Shown: positions 23,078 through 34,369 of the stretch, piece after piece | Layout of the letters: each line of letters begins with the position of its first letter | Position numbering within the stretch: position 1 is the stretch's first letter | NCBI GenBank assembly: GCA_036365515.1 | Contig: CM070873.1 | Location: 87,751,948 to 87,815,947, forward strand | Source: Torymus aiolomorphi | Taxonomy: Eukaryota > Arthropoda > Insecta > Hymenoptera > Torymidae | DNA length: 64,000 nucleotides | Direction of reading: 5' to 3' | Program-made: the position numbers and the translations under genes | The notes under the pieces: generated by a model | Databases searched by the model: none | The model's input: only the letters and a program-made list of their open reading frames with translations | What the model was told of the DNA's origin: nothing

Positions 23078-25945
23078 CTAAATATTTATCTTTTGATGAA
23101 AAAAAAAAACAATATTTTCAAAATATTTAGTTGCCCACTCGTAAAGATTTTGTGGCGTCAATATATAATTGTCGTATACTTTCCGCAAACTTGCTCGCCT
23201 AGCATTGCTTTTCAGTGAAGCACCAATTCTATCACATGCATTTTTCCCGTGGGCAGTTGCATGTAAGTGCCACTCAGCTTCAACAGAAAAATCTTCGTAG
23301 TGATGAACAAGATTCTGGAAGTTATGTTTATTTTTAAAATGTTGCGCTGCTCTATCAGTAAAATAAAGGACTTTTTTAACAAAATCAAAAGATTTTTTAA
23401 GGTAATTAATTATAATTTCTTGGATTAAGTAAACGGCTATGGCATCGTGAATTAAATTGTCTGAAAAAACTACCATACTATTGTGTTCAATTTTGGAATC
23501 TGATTCTCTATAGTAAATGACTATTGTCGCCAAACTGCATTGATTATTGTTATAGTGGAAAGCTTGTGCTGTGTCTTGGGCAATAAAAGCATAGTTTTCT
23601 AAAAAATCTAGGGAAATTAAAAATTCTCCTTTACATAAGGATTCTTTCAAGATTTTAAAATAAGATGCCTGTTGTTTGGAGATGAAAGAATATGAGTCTT
23701 GAGTTTATGTAAAAGAGGAAAAAAGATGTCTATAAATGATGAATTAGAAACAATCTGAGTTTGCAATGTCGATCTATCAGTTGTTTGCCATATCTGAAAT
23801 TTAATTTCATTAACGTCAGAGTTCTCAAGAAATAATTCTAAATCTTTTTTTAGTGATTCAACACCAGGACAATTAGAGCACTCATAAACACTTTGCTAAA
23901 TAACACTTTGTTGTTCAATTTTTACATACTATTTGAGCTATGCAATCCTTGTAAGTATTCATTTTATCAAAAACGCCTACTGAGTTTCTTAAGCCAGCTA
24001 ACAAAAGTTTGATATTTTGGTGGTAGACGCATACAAACCGAATAAGTGCTACTAGCACCGGCTAAAACGCAATGTTGAGGACGATATTCCGCAAATTTAG
24101 TGGAACCAATTTTCGAATTGGGATACATTTCTTTATATTTTATGTATAGTTCTCTCAGATTATACAAAACAAGTCTTTTCTACATGTAGTTTTTTGATCC
24201 ATCTTCATTTTTGATGCACTTACTATCTTTGTAGCCTGGCATAATTCTACTGTTATCATCACTTTCATAAAACAGTCTTACTTGATCTACAGTATCGCTT
24301 GATAATTTTTTATTTCCTTTTTTGTCAACTAAAAGAGACTCATCATTATCTAGAAAATTAGGCCATTAATGCGCAAATGCACATTTTTGTGCACACATTT
24401 TCAAGTACACAATTCTATTAGAAAATCAAAGTTATTTTTGTTCAAGATCCTGTATAGGGAGTTTTCGAGGGTGCTCTTTCAGAATCTCCAATTTGTTTTG
24501 TAAAAAAAATTCAATAACTTTGTTATTTTTGACTTTTGAAAAAAAAAAAAAAAAATTTTTTTATAATTTTTTTTCTTTTACTCAATTTTTGTTATTTTTT
24601 CTTCATTTGGATAATCTAATTACTGCCAGAAATCGCGGTCCGAATCTGACGTTTCCAAAACACTAGTTATAAACTTTTTTTCCCTTCTTAGTTTTATCAA
24701 AATGGCGGTTTTTGTGAAACAGCGTGATGTTAAACTTCATGATTTTTTTTCTCGAAAAGTATGAACTTTACGAAAAAATGTTATATAACAAAAAAATGGT
24801 AAGAATTACTCAAAGAATACGTATGAATTTTTTCAGAAGGTTTTGAGACAATTTTGAATTTTTGAATTTTGACGATTTTTGAAAAATTAAAAAAATGGCT
24901 CAAAAACTTCTGAAAAAAAACGTACGTGTTTCTTTAATGATTCTAAGCACTTTTTATTCTATAGAATGAACTTTACGAAAACATTTTATAGAATAAAAAG
25001 TGCTTAGAATCATTAAAGAAACGCGTAAGTTTTTTTCAGAAGTTTTTGAACCATTTTTTTAATTTTTCAAAAATCGTCAAAATTCAAAAATTCAAAATTG
25101 GCTCAAAATCTTCTGAAAAAATTCATACGTATTCTTTGAGTAATTCTTACCATTTTTTGTTATACAACATTTTTTCGTAAAGTTCATACTTTTCGAGAAA
25201 AAAAATCATGAAGTTTAACATCACGCTGTTTCACAAAAACCGCCATTTTGATAAAACTAAAAAGGGAAAAAAAGTTTATAACCAGTGTTTTGGAAACGTC
25301 AGATATTCGGACCGCGATTTCTGGTAGTAATTAGATTATCCAAATGAAGAAAAAATAACAAAAATTGAGTAAAAAAAAAAAAAATTATAAAAAAAATTTG
25401 ATTTTTTTTTCAAAACTCAAAAATAACAAGGTTATTGAATTTTTTTACAAAACAAGTTGGATATTCTGAAAGAGCACCCTCGAAAATCCTCTATACAGGA
25501 TTTCGGACAAAAATAACTTTGATTTTCTAATAGAATTGTGTACTTGAAAATGTGTGCAGAAAAATGTGCATTTACGCATTAATTGGTTAGATTTAGTAGT
25601 CAGCCGACGAGAAGAATTTGAAAATTCAGCAATTTTACGAGAGCTCCAATTCTTTGGAAGTAATTGCATGAGGATCAATTTTTCTTTTTTTGTTAAATTT
25701 TCATCATTAAACAATTTTTTCAAATTAGAAATTATTTCATAACAATCATTTATCGAAACTTCATTTTCGTCTTTACTCTTGGCAATAAATTGTATCCTGC
25801 AAGAATCACATATTTTATCTCTATCTTTCAAAAACGGAAAACATGTCTTCATTTCTAATGAAACTAATCTCAGATTATGTGAATGATTTGTTTCATTGTA
25901 AGGGTTAAAACAACGATGAAAATTCATGATAAATATGAGTATCAA
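23078..25945 (-). pseudogene. Unassigned DDE-like transposase, interrupted
   Basis: Order on the - strand: an N-terminal cysteine/histidine segment (CFNPYNETNHSHNLR, ICDSCR) at 25945-25780; MQLLPKNWSSRKIAEF near 25650; a 1.2 kb foldback insertion; then at 24365-23967 KKLSSDTVDQVRLFY, SRIMPGYKD, LVLYNLRELY and CVLAGASSTYSVC; then at 23650-23078 LDFLENYAF, FSDNLIHDAIAV, FTDRAAQHFKNKHNF, EWHLHATAHGKNACD. The acidic residues in the last three blocks are candidate D, D and D/E catalytic residues of an RNase H-fold transposase. This is a known multi-copy arthropod protein type, but I cannot assign a superfamily. Breaks: the foldback, an in-frame stop before LVLYNLRELY (TAG near 24179), and loss of frame between 23967 and 23650. 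Confidence 0.7.
24370..25578. mobile_element. TTAA-flanked foldback, about 590 bp arms
   Basis: Near-perfect inverted repeat centred at about 24975 (tattctatagaat). TTAA sits at both ends (24366-24369, 25579-25582). The ends are TGCGCAAATGCACATTTTT and its inverse with one or two changes. It interrupts the transposase gene of the host element; coding similarity resumes on both sides. No coding sequence of its own. Confidence 0.85.
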
Positions 25946-26240
25946 AAAATAATTGTAATAATAATTTTATTATTTCTAGAAATATAATGAGGAAGATTAC
26001 ATTTTTCAGTGGGCTTATAAGACTTTGAAGTCGCTTCTTTGGGTATGGAGAGCAGATCTGTTAAATCCCTCTAGTGATGAAAAAAGAATGAAAATTACAC
26101 ACATCCGCGTGTAGCACATTAACAGCGCGTTGCATCGCAACGCGGGGAGCGCGCCCTACCGCCCGCCGCTGTCTTTTAAATTTCATTACTTTTGAACCCT
26201 TCATTTCTCCAACTTGAAACTTTAGGCTTTTGTAGCTTAA

Positions 26241-26690
26241 GGTGGTTTCCTGGAGATCAGAGTTGATTCAACACATACTTGGAATTACACACGTAGGTCA
26301 ATAAAGACATAACGAATGTCATATCCAAATTTAAGAGCATTTTATCGTTTGGCTTCTGAGTAATTGATGTGTAAAGTTACACGGATTACATGGGAGATAT
26401 ATCTATATATATCGAAACTGTCGCGTTATGTATCTGTTTACAACAATATCTAAGCAACGAGATTCAAGTCAGACTTGGAATTTTATGTACACATAGAATA
26501 TATAATAAGGAATGTTTTCGCGCAAGAATGAAGTAGATTCATCGTTTCATTATTAAAATAGAGTGTCTTAAAAATATCGCTTTCGCAGACTTGATATGTT
26601 TCGAGGGTTATATACGCTCAGCGCGCCAGCGTGCACTCTCTATCTCTCTCGCTCAAAGCTGTCTGTCTCTCTCTTACCCTGGGAACCACC
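26241..26690. mobile_element. TTAA-flanked MITE in the right 400 bp TIR
   Basis: Ends GGTGGTTTCC and GGGAACCACC, with TTAA on each side (26237-26240, 26691-26694). The uninterrupted site, agcttaagac in inverse, is present in the left TIR near 22645-22655, which proves an insertion with TTAA duplication. No coding sequence. Confidence 0.88.
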
Positions 26691-26977
26691 TTAAGACTTG
26701 TACTTTCGAATGGTGTAATGCATTTTGAAAAAAAAATGGTATACTTTGAGAAAAATGGCTCTGAACATTCAACTTGAATTTTCAATCAGAAGAAAGCATT
26801 TTGGAGAAAAACAACAGTACCATTAGAAAGAGGAGGAAAAAATCTATCGATATATGTACTTTGTTTTTTCCGAGAGACTCAGCGAATGAATATGAGCGAG
26901 TTGAACAGAGTGAATTTTGTGCGAAAACGGCGCCGCGGGCGCCCGCTGGCTCGTTTCTGGCGGACGCTCCCATATAC

Positions 26978-27424
26978 ATACACAACACTGACGCATGTAT
27001 CACAAAAGATATCATATACAAGAAAAAGATGGACTTAAGATTGTCACCTCTAATGATTGTGATTAGTCGATTTGAAATGGACATATAAAATTTGATTGGA
27101 CCACGATACGGCGCGCGAAGCGAGCATTGACACTTCTAGTACAATTAAAATCGATCATTAACAGACACACATACATACATGATATTCTCCCGCACGCTCT
27201 GGCATGTGGATGCACGCATACATGCACACCTGCACGTACACAAGCATACGTGGAAAAATGTTTTTCAAAAAACATTTATTTTTGGTTAAAAGACCTTAAA
27301 TTACACTAATATGTTTTTGGTAAAACTTAAACCTTTACTATTATAAAGCTTCCTCCATGACGAACAGCACAAATACAATAGTCAAAAATATTAAAATAAA
27401 ACCAATAAAAAATTAAATAATCAA
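26978..27424. other. Unassigned stretch
   Basis: No gene recognised. Contains ACACATACATACATG-type simple sequence around 27165-27260 and the phrase aaagcttcctcc, also seen at 13393 and 18934. Overlapping open frames on both strands are spurious. Confidence 0.4.
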
Positions 27425-28200
27425 ACGTCGTCTACGTAATTCTCATACACGCGTGGATTTCGTATCCCCCGACTGCTTGAGTTTAAAAATTATTTAAATA
27501 ATCGTATTGCACGTCTATTAGGTAATTCTCATATATATGTGTGGACCTCGTATCCCCCGCCTACTTACGTTTAATAATTATTCACATAATTGTCTTGCTT
27601 ACTGTTATAAGTCTCTGTATTTTCCTTACATGCGTGGACCTCGTATCCCCTGCTACTTGGGTTTAAAAATTATTTAAATAATCGTATGGCACGTCTAAGT
27701 AATTCTCATATATGTGTGGACCTTGTATCCTCCGCCTACTTGGGTTTAAAAATTATTTAAATAATTGTTTTGCTTCTTGTTAAATTCCTACGTAATTCCC
27801 TAATATGCGTGGACATCGTACGCCCCGCCTACTTGGGTTTAAAAATTATTTAAATAATCGTATTGCACGTCTACGTAATTCTCATATACGCGTGGACCTT
27901 CTATCCCCCGGCCGCTTGGGTTTAACACTTATTTAAATAATTGTCCTGCTTACTGTTGTACGTCTCCGTAATTCCCTAATATGCGTGGACCTCGTATCCC
28001 CCGGCTACTTGGGTTTAAAAATTATTTAAATAATCGAATTGCACGTCTAGGTAATTCTCATATATGAGGCGTTTCACATCAACTGTCCCAGCTCGTATTC
28101 CCCGCCTACTTGAGTTTAAAAATTATTTAAATAATTGTTTTGCTTATTGTTGAACTTCTACGTAATTCCCTAATATGAGGCGTTTCACGTCAACTGTCCC
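27425..28200 (-). repeat. Satellite family 1, block d, alternating dimers
   Basis: Reverse-orientation units. Two subtypes alternate clearly: A with AATAATCGTATTGCACGTC then GTAATTCTCATATA, and B with AATAATTGTTTTGCTTATTG then GTAATTCCCTAATATGCG. Each is followed by TGGACCTCGTATCCCCCGCC and TACTTGGGTTTAAA. The dimer is about 175-180 bp. Two units carry an extra GAGGCGTTTCAC.TCAACTG segment (28066 and 28171). Confidence 0.85.
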
Positions 28201-28564
28201 AGCGCGGTGCGCGAGTGTCAAATCGTGCTATATCCAGCTCATGTTTACGATACTAAAATGTACTTGAAAAATTTTATGATAAGCATTTCCAACGTATTTT
28301 TTCCTCAACTTTCTAGTAGTGCAGGCAGTTTTCCCGAAATTTTCCATTTTCACCTTGAAAAAGGACAAAACGTCTTATATATCGAAAACGATATTTTTAA
28401 TATTTTTTTTGACCTTCTAGATCGAGAGCTGAGCATTTTTACATAGGAAAGGATATTTTCCAAAGGGTGCCCGAGTTGTTTTCTGCGAGATATAGAACGC
28501 GAAAGAGTAGACGCACCGCCTTTCCTGCGCGCGGTAATACATGGTACGGTATGGACATACTGGG
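28201..28564. other. Unassigned stretch before the second transposase copy
   Basis: Starts at the GAGGCGTTTCACGTCAACTG segment that breaks the last satellite unit. No motif recognised; probably the non-coding end of a mobile element. Confidence 0.35.
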
Positions 28565-29055
28565 GGAAAAATTAATAAAATTAAAAACTCACGATTTTTT
28601 CGCTAAGAAACAATCACTTTTTATAAATAACGTAAAAAGCAATCTTCAAGAAGGAGAATTTTTTGTGTGTTGTGATTTTGCAGAAAATTATGCTTTCGTT
28701 ATACAAAATTCTACACAGTCCTTCCACTGGAGTAATAACCAGGCAACAGTTTTTACAGTTGTGGTGTACTATAAACAAAATAATGAACTCAAACATGTAA
28801 GCATTGCTGTAATTTCCGACAATTTAAATAATGATACCATAGCCGTTAATGAATATCAAAAAATTGTAATATCTTACCTTAAAACTAATTTTGCAGTCAA
28901 GAAAGTTTATTATTTGACTGATGGAGTAGGTCAGCATTTTAAGAATAAATCCAATTTTCAAAATCTTCTTTTCACGAGAAAGATTTTGGAGTTACTGCTG
29001 AGTGGCATTTTTATGCCAAAGCACATGGCAAAGATGCGTGCGATGGTATACAAGG
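28565..29055 (+). pseudogene. Second copy of the unassigned transposase
   Basis: Same protein type as 23078-23650 but clearly diverged: FFVCCDFAENYAFVIQN, SFHWSNNQA, VISDNLNNDTIAV, YYLTDGVGQHFKNKSNF. A frameshift near 28975 then leads into AEWHFYAKAHGKDACDG in another frame. Similarity stops shortly after, at about 29055. The open frame starting at 28467 begins in unrelated sequence. No TIR was found, so this is an isolated core fragment. It shows that at least two lineages of this transposase occur in the genome. Confidence 0.72.
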
Positions 29056-29818
29056 TGTCTCATTTTTATCTATGCAGCCAAATATCTCCGAATGCAGGCC
29101 AGATACAGAAAAATGGTTCAGATAAAAATTGTTCGTGACGATGGAGGTCAACTTTTGGTCACCTTCAATTTGACCTTGAGATCATTTTTCAAGGTCATTT
29201 CAAGGTTAAGATCATTTTTTCAAATTAGAACCCCTATTTTTGACGTCGGAATCGGATAGAGCGGGAAATTTTACGTCCAAATCCGTTCTTTAAACATTTT
29301 TTTGTGACCTCCACTCGGTTACATCAAGGTCAAATGCTTAAAAATTGGTCAGAACGCGACATTTCATAGTTGTCTCAAGCAGAACAAGCCTTGATAAACC
29401 CAACCAATTAAGAAATTTTTATGGTCGCCAATTGTGAATATGATGTTAGGTTCTGTGGGGTGCGATGCGATGGTACCGCATGGAGGCTGAAATATCCCAA
29501 ATGAGGTCATTTGGTCATTTTGAATCACTATGAAAATCACTAAAAGCACATTCTGAGAGCTTCAGGGGTCGCTGATTATAAATTCGAAGTCAGATGCGAC
29601 GCCGGAGTACCACATGGAGATTGAATCGCTTTAAGTGGGGTCAATTTTCCAATTTCCATGAAAATCGCTAAAAATACTATCCTGGGAGTTTTCGCGGTCA
29701 CTTATCTACAGAAGTTCCAGCAACATTTCTCTATTGGCTTTGAGCTTTTTTTGATAATACTGGGTCCTTACTTTTAGCGTTAGCCAGAAACAACGACGTA
29801 GTAAGGCCTGTTTCCTTT
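29056..29818. other. Unassigned repeat-like sequence
   Basis: Contains a phrase of the type tcaaggtcatttcaaggtt and two related segments (ggtcgccaattgtgaatatgat near 29424 and ggtcgctgattataaattcg near 29568, each followed by a ..gcatggagg/acatggaga phrase). These look like two diverged units about 145 bp apart. No gene. Confidence 0.4.
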
Positions 29819-30043
29819 GGGGTGCTTGTTTACGTGAGTCCCCTTGCCTCTCACTGGGGTGCTTGTTTAACGTGAGTCCCCTTGCCTCTCACTGGGGTGC
29901 TTTTTTAACGTGAGTCCCCTTGCCTCTCACTAGGTTGCTTTTTTAACGTGAGTCCCCTTGCCTCTCACTGGGGTGCTTGTTTACGTGAGTCCTCTTGCCT
30001 CTCACTGGGGTGCTTGTTCAACGTGAGTCCCCTTGCCTCTCAC
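29819..30043 (+). repeat. Minisatellite, 37-38 bp unit, six copies
   Basis: Six direct copies of a unit made of GGGGTGCTTGTTTAACGTGA followed by GTCCCCTTGCCTCTCACT. The copies differ by one to three bases and there is no spacer, so this is not a CRISPR-like array. Confidence 0.9.
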
Positions 30044-30067
30044 CATTATTACTGCAGTTGACATTAT

Positions 30068-31132
30068 CTATCCACGGAGTACATGTTCAAAGTTACCTCC
30101 GTTGGCTTCCCGGCACAGGCGTAATCGCCGTTGGAAATGATCCATAGTCCTGAGCAACGTTGCTCTAGAAATGGATTCGCAAGCTCTACGAATTCTATCC
30201 ATAAAATCTTCCCTTGTTGTAGGCCATAGAACAAAAACTACATTTTTGACGTACCCCCTCAAGAAAAAATCTGGTGACGTCATATCTGGTGAATTAGCAG
30301 GCCAGTTAACTGGACCTCCTCGTCCAATCCACCTGCCATTGTAGTTGTTATTTAAAAATTCTCGAACGATTCGTGCAAAATGTGGTGCTGCACCATCTTA
30401 CTGAAGCCACATTCTTTGTCTTGTAGCTAGGTCAACGTTTTCCAAAAGTACTGGCAAATGATCTCTTATTAGCTCTAAATAGCTGTTTCTATCGACATTT
30501 CGCTCAAAGAAATACGGACCTATCAAGTAGCCATTGACTATTCCACACCACACCATTATGCTCCACCGATTTTGATGATCCATCGCTCTGTGCCAGTGAC
30601 GGTTCACATCTGACCAATAATGGCAATTGTGCCTGTTCAGTCGCCCATCGCTACAAAATTTTGCCTTATCCGAAAAAAGGACGGATTTGAAAAAGTCTGG
30701 ATCATTTTCTATCATTCTTAAAGCCGAGTGACAAAATTCAATGCGCAATTGAATATGGTTCTGCCTTAGTTCCCGAACTAAAGTTATATGGTAGGCATGA
30801 TAGTCAATAATTCTCAGAATCCTTGAAACCGTCGGACGGGAAATACCAATTTCTCTTTCAATTTGGCGTGTGCTAATATGAGGATCGAGATGAACAATTG
30901 CTAAAATAGTCACGACACGAGCATCGTTTTCATCGTATTCGTGGTGCCTGCGCTGACGAATAAGGTGACCACCGCGAGCTCTTTGAGTTAAAGTTCTGAT
31001 TGTCAAATCAGTAGGATGTCTCCTTTGTGGATACAACTCAGCATACCGCCTAGCTGCTGCACGATAATTACCATTACATTGCCCTAAAACCATTATCATT
31101 TCAACTATTTGATCAGATGGATAATCAGCCAT
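30068..31132 (-). pseudogene. Mariner-like transposase, single internal stop
   Basis: 355 codons on the - strand, one reading frame, with one TAA at about 30395-30397. N-terminal HTH region (NYRAAARRYAELYPQRRHP), then a second HTH (ISTRQIEREIGISRPTVSRIL). Catalytic region: VLFSDKAKFCSDG (first Asp), the stop directly before DGAAPHF (second Asp), and WPANSPDMTSPDFFLRGYVK (third acidic position). The length is normal for the Tc1/mariner superfamily. The frame stays open after the stop for 109 codons, so this copy was inactivated recently or by one base change. I did not find clear TIRs. Confidence 0.88.
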
Positions 31133-31654
31133 GATGTAACTTTACTTCGAAGCGCGCGCGAAGTCGAGCTCTTGAAGACCGGCTTTTCGTGCGTACACTC
31201 ATGCATAAAAATGAGAAAATCCGCAAAAAAATGTGCAAATTTAGGTGTTCCCATGTCATCCGACTTGACAGGGCAATTCCAAAAATCAAAAATATTACTT
31301 TTGAAACATTTTCGGACGCTCATTATTTGTCATTCATAGGTAAAGGAATTAATATTACCGCACACATTTTAGTCATTTTATTTAGAAAAAAACGGCTGCA
31401 CTGCTAGCAAGCTATGAAGATAGCAGGACACTGTACGAAAAAAAAATAAACAAAAATAAATCGATTAAGAATATGCCCAAAATTATCCATTATCTATTCA
31501 TACGTTTAACAATTTTGTGGCATTCATTGCACACGTTGAACAGAAAAAAAACCGAGTCTACCGTGAAGACGACATCACTTTAGCAGGACGGCCTCGTTCA
31601 ATAAAGTAATAGAGCTACTATAGTGACGGCAGGCCGCTTATTCTCCGAAATTCA
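31133..31654. other. Unassigned stretch right of the mariner gene
   Basis: Probably includes the 5' untranslated end of the mariner element. I could not match it to an inverted copy near 29.7-30.0 kb. No other gene seen. Confidence 0.4.
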
Positions 31655-31808
31655 TTAGCAAATTAGAGGCACGCAGCAGGCTAACTATAAAATTATCAAT
31701 AAAATAATTACTAAACCCAAATAGGCGGGGGAAATGAGTTCTACGCAGGAAACTGGAGGCAGGTAGACAGGCTGCTTATAAAATTATCAATAAAATAATT
31801 TCTAAACC

Positions 31809-32431
31809 CCCGTATGGAAAAAAGAAATGTATAAAACCGAATACAACCGTACAAAACTGTATAAAAACGTATAAAACCGGATCTAAACATTGGTTTTTGG
31901 ACAACTTTATACGTTTTAATACGTTTTGATATGTTTTAATACGGTTTCATACGGTTTCTAACACTTTAATACGGTTTTCTACGATTACCAACGATTATAT
32001 ACAATTACATACGGGTTTTTACGTTTTACAGAATTTATAAAACGTAATTAAGTTTTTATAAACATAAAAACATAATTTATTTATTTATTTTTCTATTTAT
32101 TTTTTTTTATTTTGTATGAAAATGTATTTAACTGTATAAAAATGTATAAAACCGTATAAAAATGTAATAGATTTGAAAAAATCTACGGAAATATACAGAA
32201 ATATACATTTTTATACGGTTTCCTATGTTTTATTACATTAACCTTTTTACAAAGTTGACATGGAAGAATTTCTGAATTGTAAAAAATGTATTAAACTGTA
32301 TAAAAATTTATAAAAATGTATAAAAATGTATAAAACCGTATAAAATATGTCCAAAAACCAATAGAAAGGTTCATTTTTATACGTTTTTATACGTTTTCCT
32401 ACGGTTTCATACATTTATTATTTCCATACGG
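31809..32431. mobile_element. CCC-ended foldback made of 10 bp GTATAAAACC motifs
   Basis: Ends CCCGTATGGAAA and, inverted, CCCGTATGGAAA. A CC dinucleotide flanks both ends, and the flanks join to the satellite 2 form taaacctaattaag, so the duplication is 2 bp. The interior is a degenerate array of a 10 bp motif (ATACGTTTTA, and inverted TAAAACGTAT) that changes orientation more than once. No coding sequence. Confidence 0.75.
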
Positions 32432-33043
32432 GCCTAATTAAGCAGGGCAAACCAGTTCAAGGTAGGAATGAAAATCCGCAAACAGCTAATCTATAAAATT
32501 ATCAATAAAATAATTACTAAACCCAAATAGACGGGGGAAATGAGTTCTACGCAGAAAAGTGGGGGCAGATAGACAGGCTACGTATTTAATTATCTATAAA
32601 ATAATTTCTAAACCGATGTAGGCGGTCGATGCTAGTTCTACGCAGGAAACTGCAGGCACGCCAAAGGGCTGCTTATAAAATTATCGATAAAATCATTTCG
32701 AAACTCACAGGGGCGGGGAAAGCAAGTTCTACGCAGGAAAGTGGAGGCACGCAGACAGGCTGCTTATAAAATTAGCGGTAAAATAATTTCTATACCTAAT
32801 TAAGCAGGGGAAGCCAGTTCAAGGTAGGAATGTGAAAACCCGCAAACAGCTTACCTATAAAATTATCAATTAGATAATTTCTAAACCCAAATAGGCAGAT
32901 GAAACGAGTTCTACGCAGAAAACTGAAGGCAATAGACAGGCTACGTATTAAATTAATGTTAAAATCATTTCTACACCTAAGTAGGCGGTCGAGGCGAGTT
33001 CTAAGCAGGAAAGAGGTGGCACGCAGGCTACCTATAGAAATAT

Positions 33044-34086
33044 CCCTGCTAAAAAAAATCAGATGAGATCTCAGCTGTGAAATCACCTGCGATCTCAAAT
33101 GCGATCTCAGCTGCGAAAGCAGTTGCGAAATCAGATGTGAATTTGCCCCATTTCGCATCTGATTTCACAGCTGAGATCGCATCTGATTTCGCATCTGAGA
33201 TCGCAAGTAATTTCGCAACTGTTCTTGCAGCTGAGTTCGCAACTGAGTTCATTGTTAATATATTATAAAACTCTTATTTTGGCGACTGAAGAGGTTAGTT
33301 CGTGGCGGCGCCATGCTAGTGTTGCACGCAGGTAAAAAGGAACCTTGCGGGTATATAGGGAAGTGTAGAGCGTAGGGCTTCGTCCTATGGGTTTTTACTC
33401 CTAGCGAGGTTTTTCCCCATTCTACACTCCACATAGTAGTCCAGCCATACAACCGTTTTTACTCTATAACTTCTGATAGTGTGGAAATGCCCTCACAGGG
33501 TAACGCACAACTTCCTCTTTTTGATTTCCTTCTTTAAGGAGAGATAACTGGAATCGCCCAGGCTCCTCCTACGTGGATTCATTTCTACGTAAGGGGCTCC
33601 TGGACAGTGATCCGGGCAGGCTGTACCTCACTGGTAGGGGGCGACGGAGGGGGCCCCCACCATCCCTTCTTTCTTTCTTTAGGGCTTCGTCCGCCCGCCA
33701 ACCAGACAACATACTGAGATGAACGGTTGCCCGATTTCTTCTCAGTGTGTTGGCTGGTGGACAGGCGGGCAAAGCCCTACGCTCTACATTTCCCTATATA
33801 CCCGCAAGGTTCCTTTTTACCTGTGTGCAACCCTAGCATGGCGTCGCCTAGCGGCGGTGCCACGGACTAACCTCTTCAGTCCCGAAAATAAGAGTTTTAT
33901 AATATATTTATATTGAACTCAATTGCGATCTCAGATGCGAAATCAGATGCGATCTCAGCTTCGAAATCAGATGCGAAATAGGGCCAAATTCGCATCTGAT
34001 TTCGCAACTGCTTTACGTAGCTGAGATCACATCTGCGATCGCAGGTGATTTCACAGCTGAGATCGCACCTGATTTTTTTAGCAGGG
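33044..34086. mobile_element. CCC-ended foldback with 12 bp motif arrays
   Basis: Ends CCCTGCTAAAAAAAATCAG and its inverse. AT flanks both ends, and the join restores a satellite 2 unit (aattatcaatta). Each arm begins with a run of 12 bp motifs alternating GCGATCTCAGAT and GCGAAATCAGAT styles (33060-33250; 33918-34075). Further in come matching arms (gactgaagaggttagt, ggaaccttgcgggtatat) around a unique centre at 33400-33770. The short open frames in the motif arrays only translate the repeat. Confidence 0.85.
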
Positions 34087-34369
34087 ATCAATTAAATAGT
34101 TTCTGAACCAAAATAGGCGGAGAAATCAAATTCTATACAGAAAAGTGGAGGAAGGTAGACAGGCTATAAAATTATCAATGAAATAATTTGTAACCGTAAA
34201 TAGGTGGGGAAACCGAGTTTTACGCAGAAAAGTGGAGGCAGGTAGACAGGCTACGTATTCAATTATCAATAAAATAATTTCGAATCCTAAGTAGACAGGC
34301 GAAGCGAGTTCAAGGCAGGAAAGTGAAAGCCAGCAGACAGCTTACATATAATGAATTAAGTAATTACTA

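Larger units (their letters stand above)
22361..26977 (-). mobile_element. 4.6 kb element, 400 bp TIRs, DDE-like transposase
   Basis: The left TIR 22361-22760 is matched in inverse by 26977 down to about 26105, the latter lengthened by a 450 bp insertion. The outer ends read GTATATGGGAGCGTCCGCC on both strands. Whether TATA is part of the TIR or a target duplication cannot be decided from one copy. The single gene is a transposase read right to left (25945 to 23078) and interrupted by a TTAA-flanked foldback. The TIR enclosing this gene is good evidence that both belong to one element. The superfamily is not one I can name. Confidence 0.75.

Noticed and set aside
29819..30043. Regular direct repeats that could suggest a CRISPR array
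   Set aside because: Units are contiguous with no unique spacers, and the context is eukaryotic; it is a minisatellite.
33049..33268. Open frames with periodic AKSDAIS-type peptides on both strands
   Set aside because: They only translate the 12 bp motif array of a foldback.
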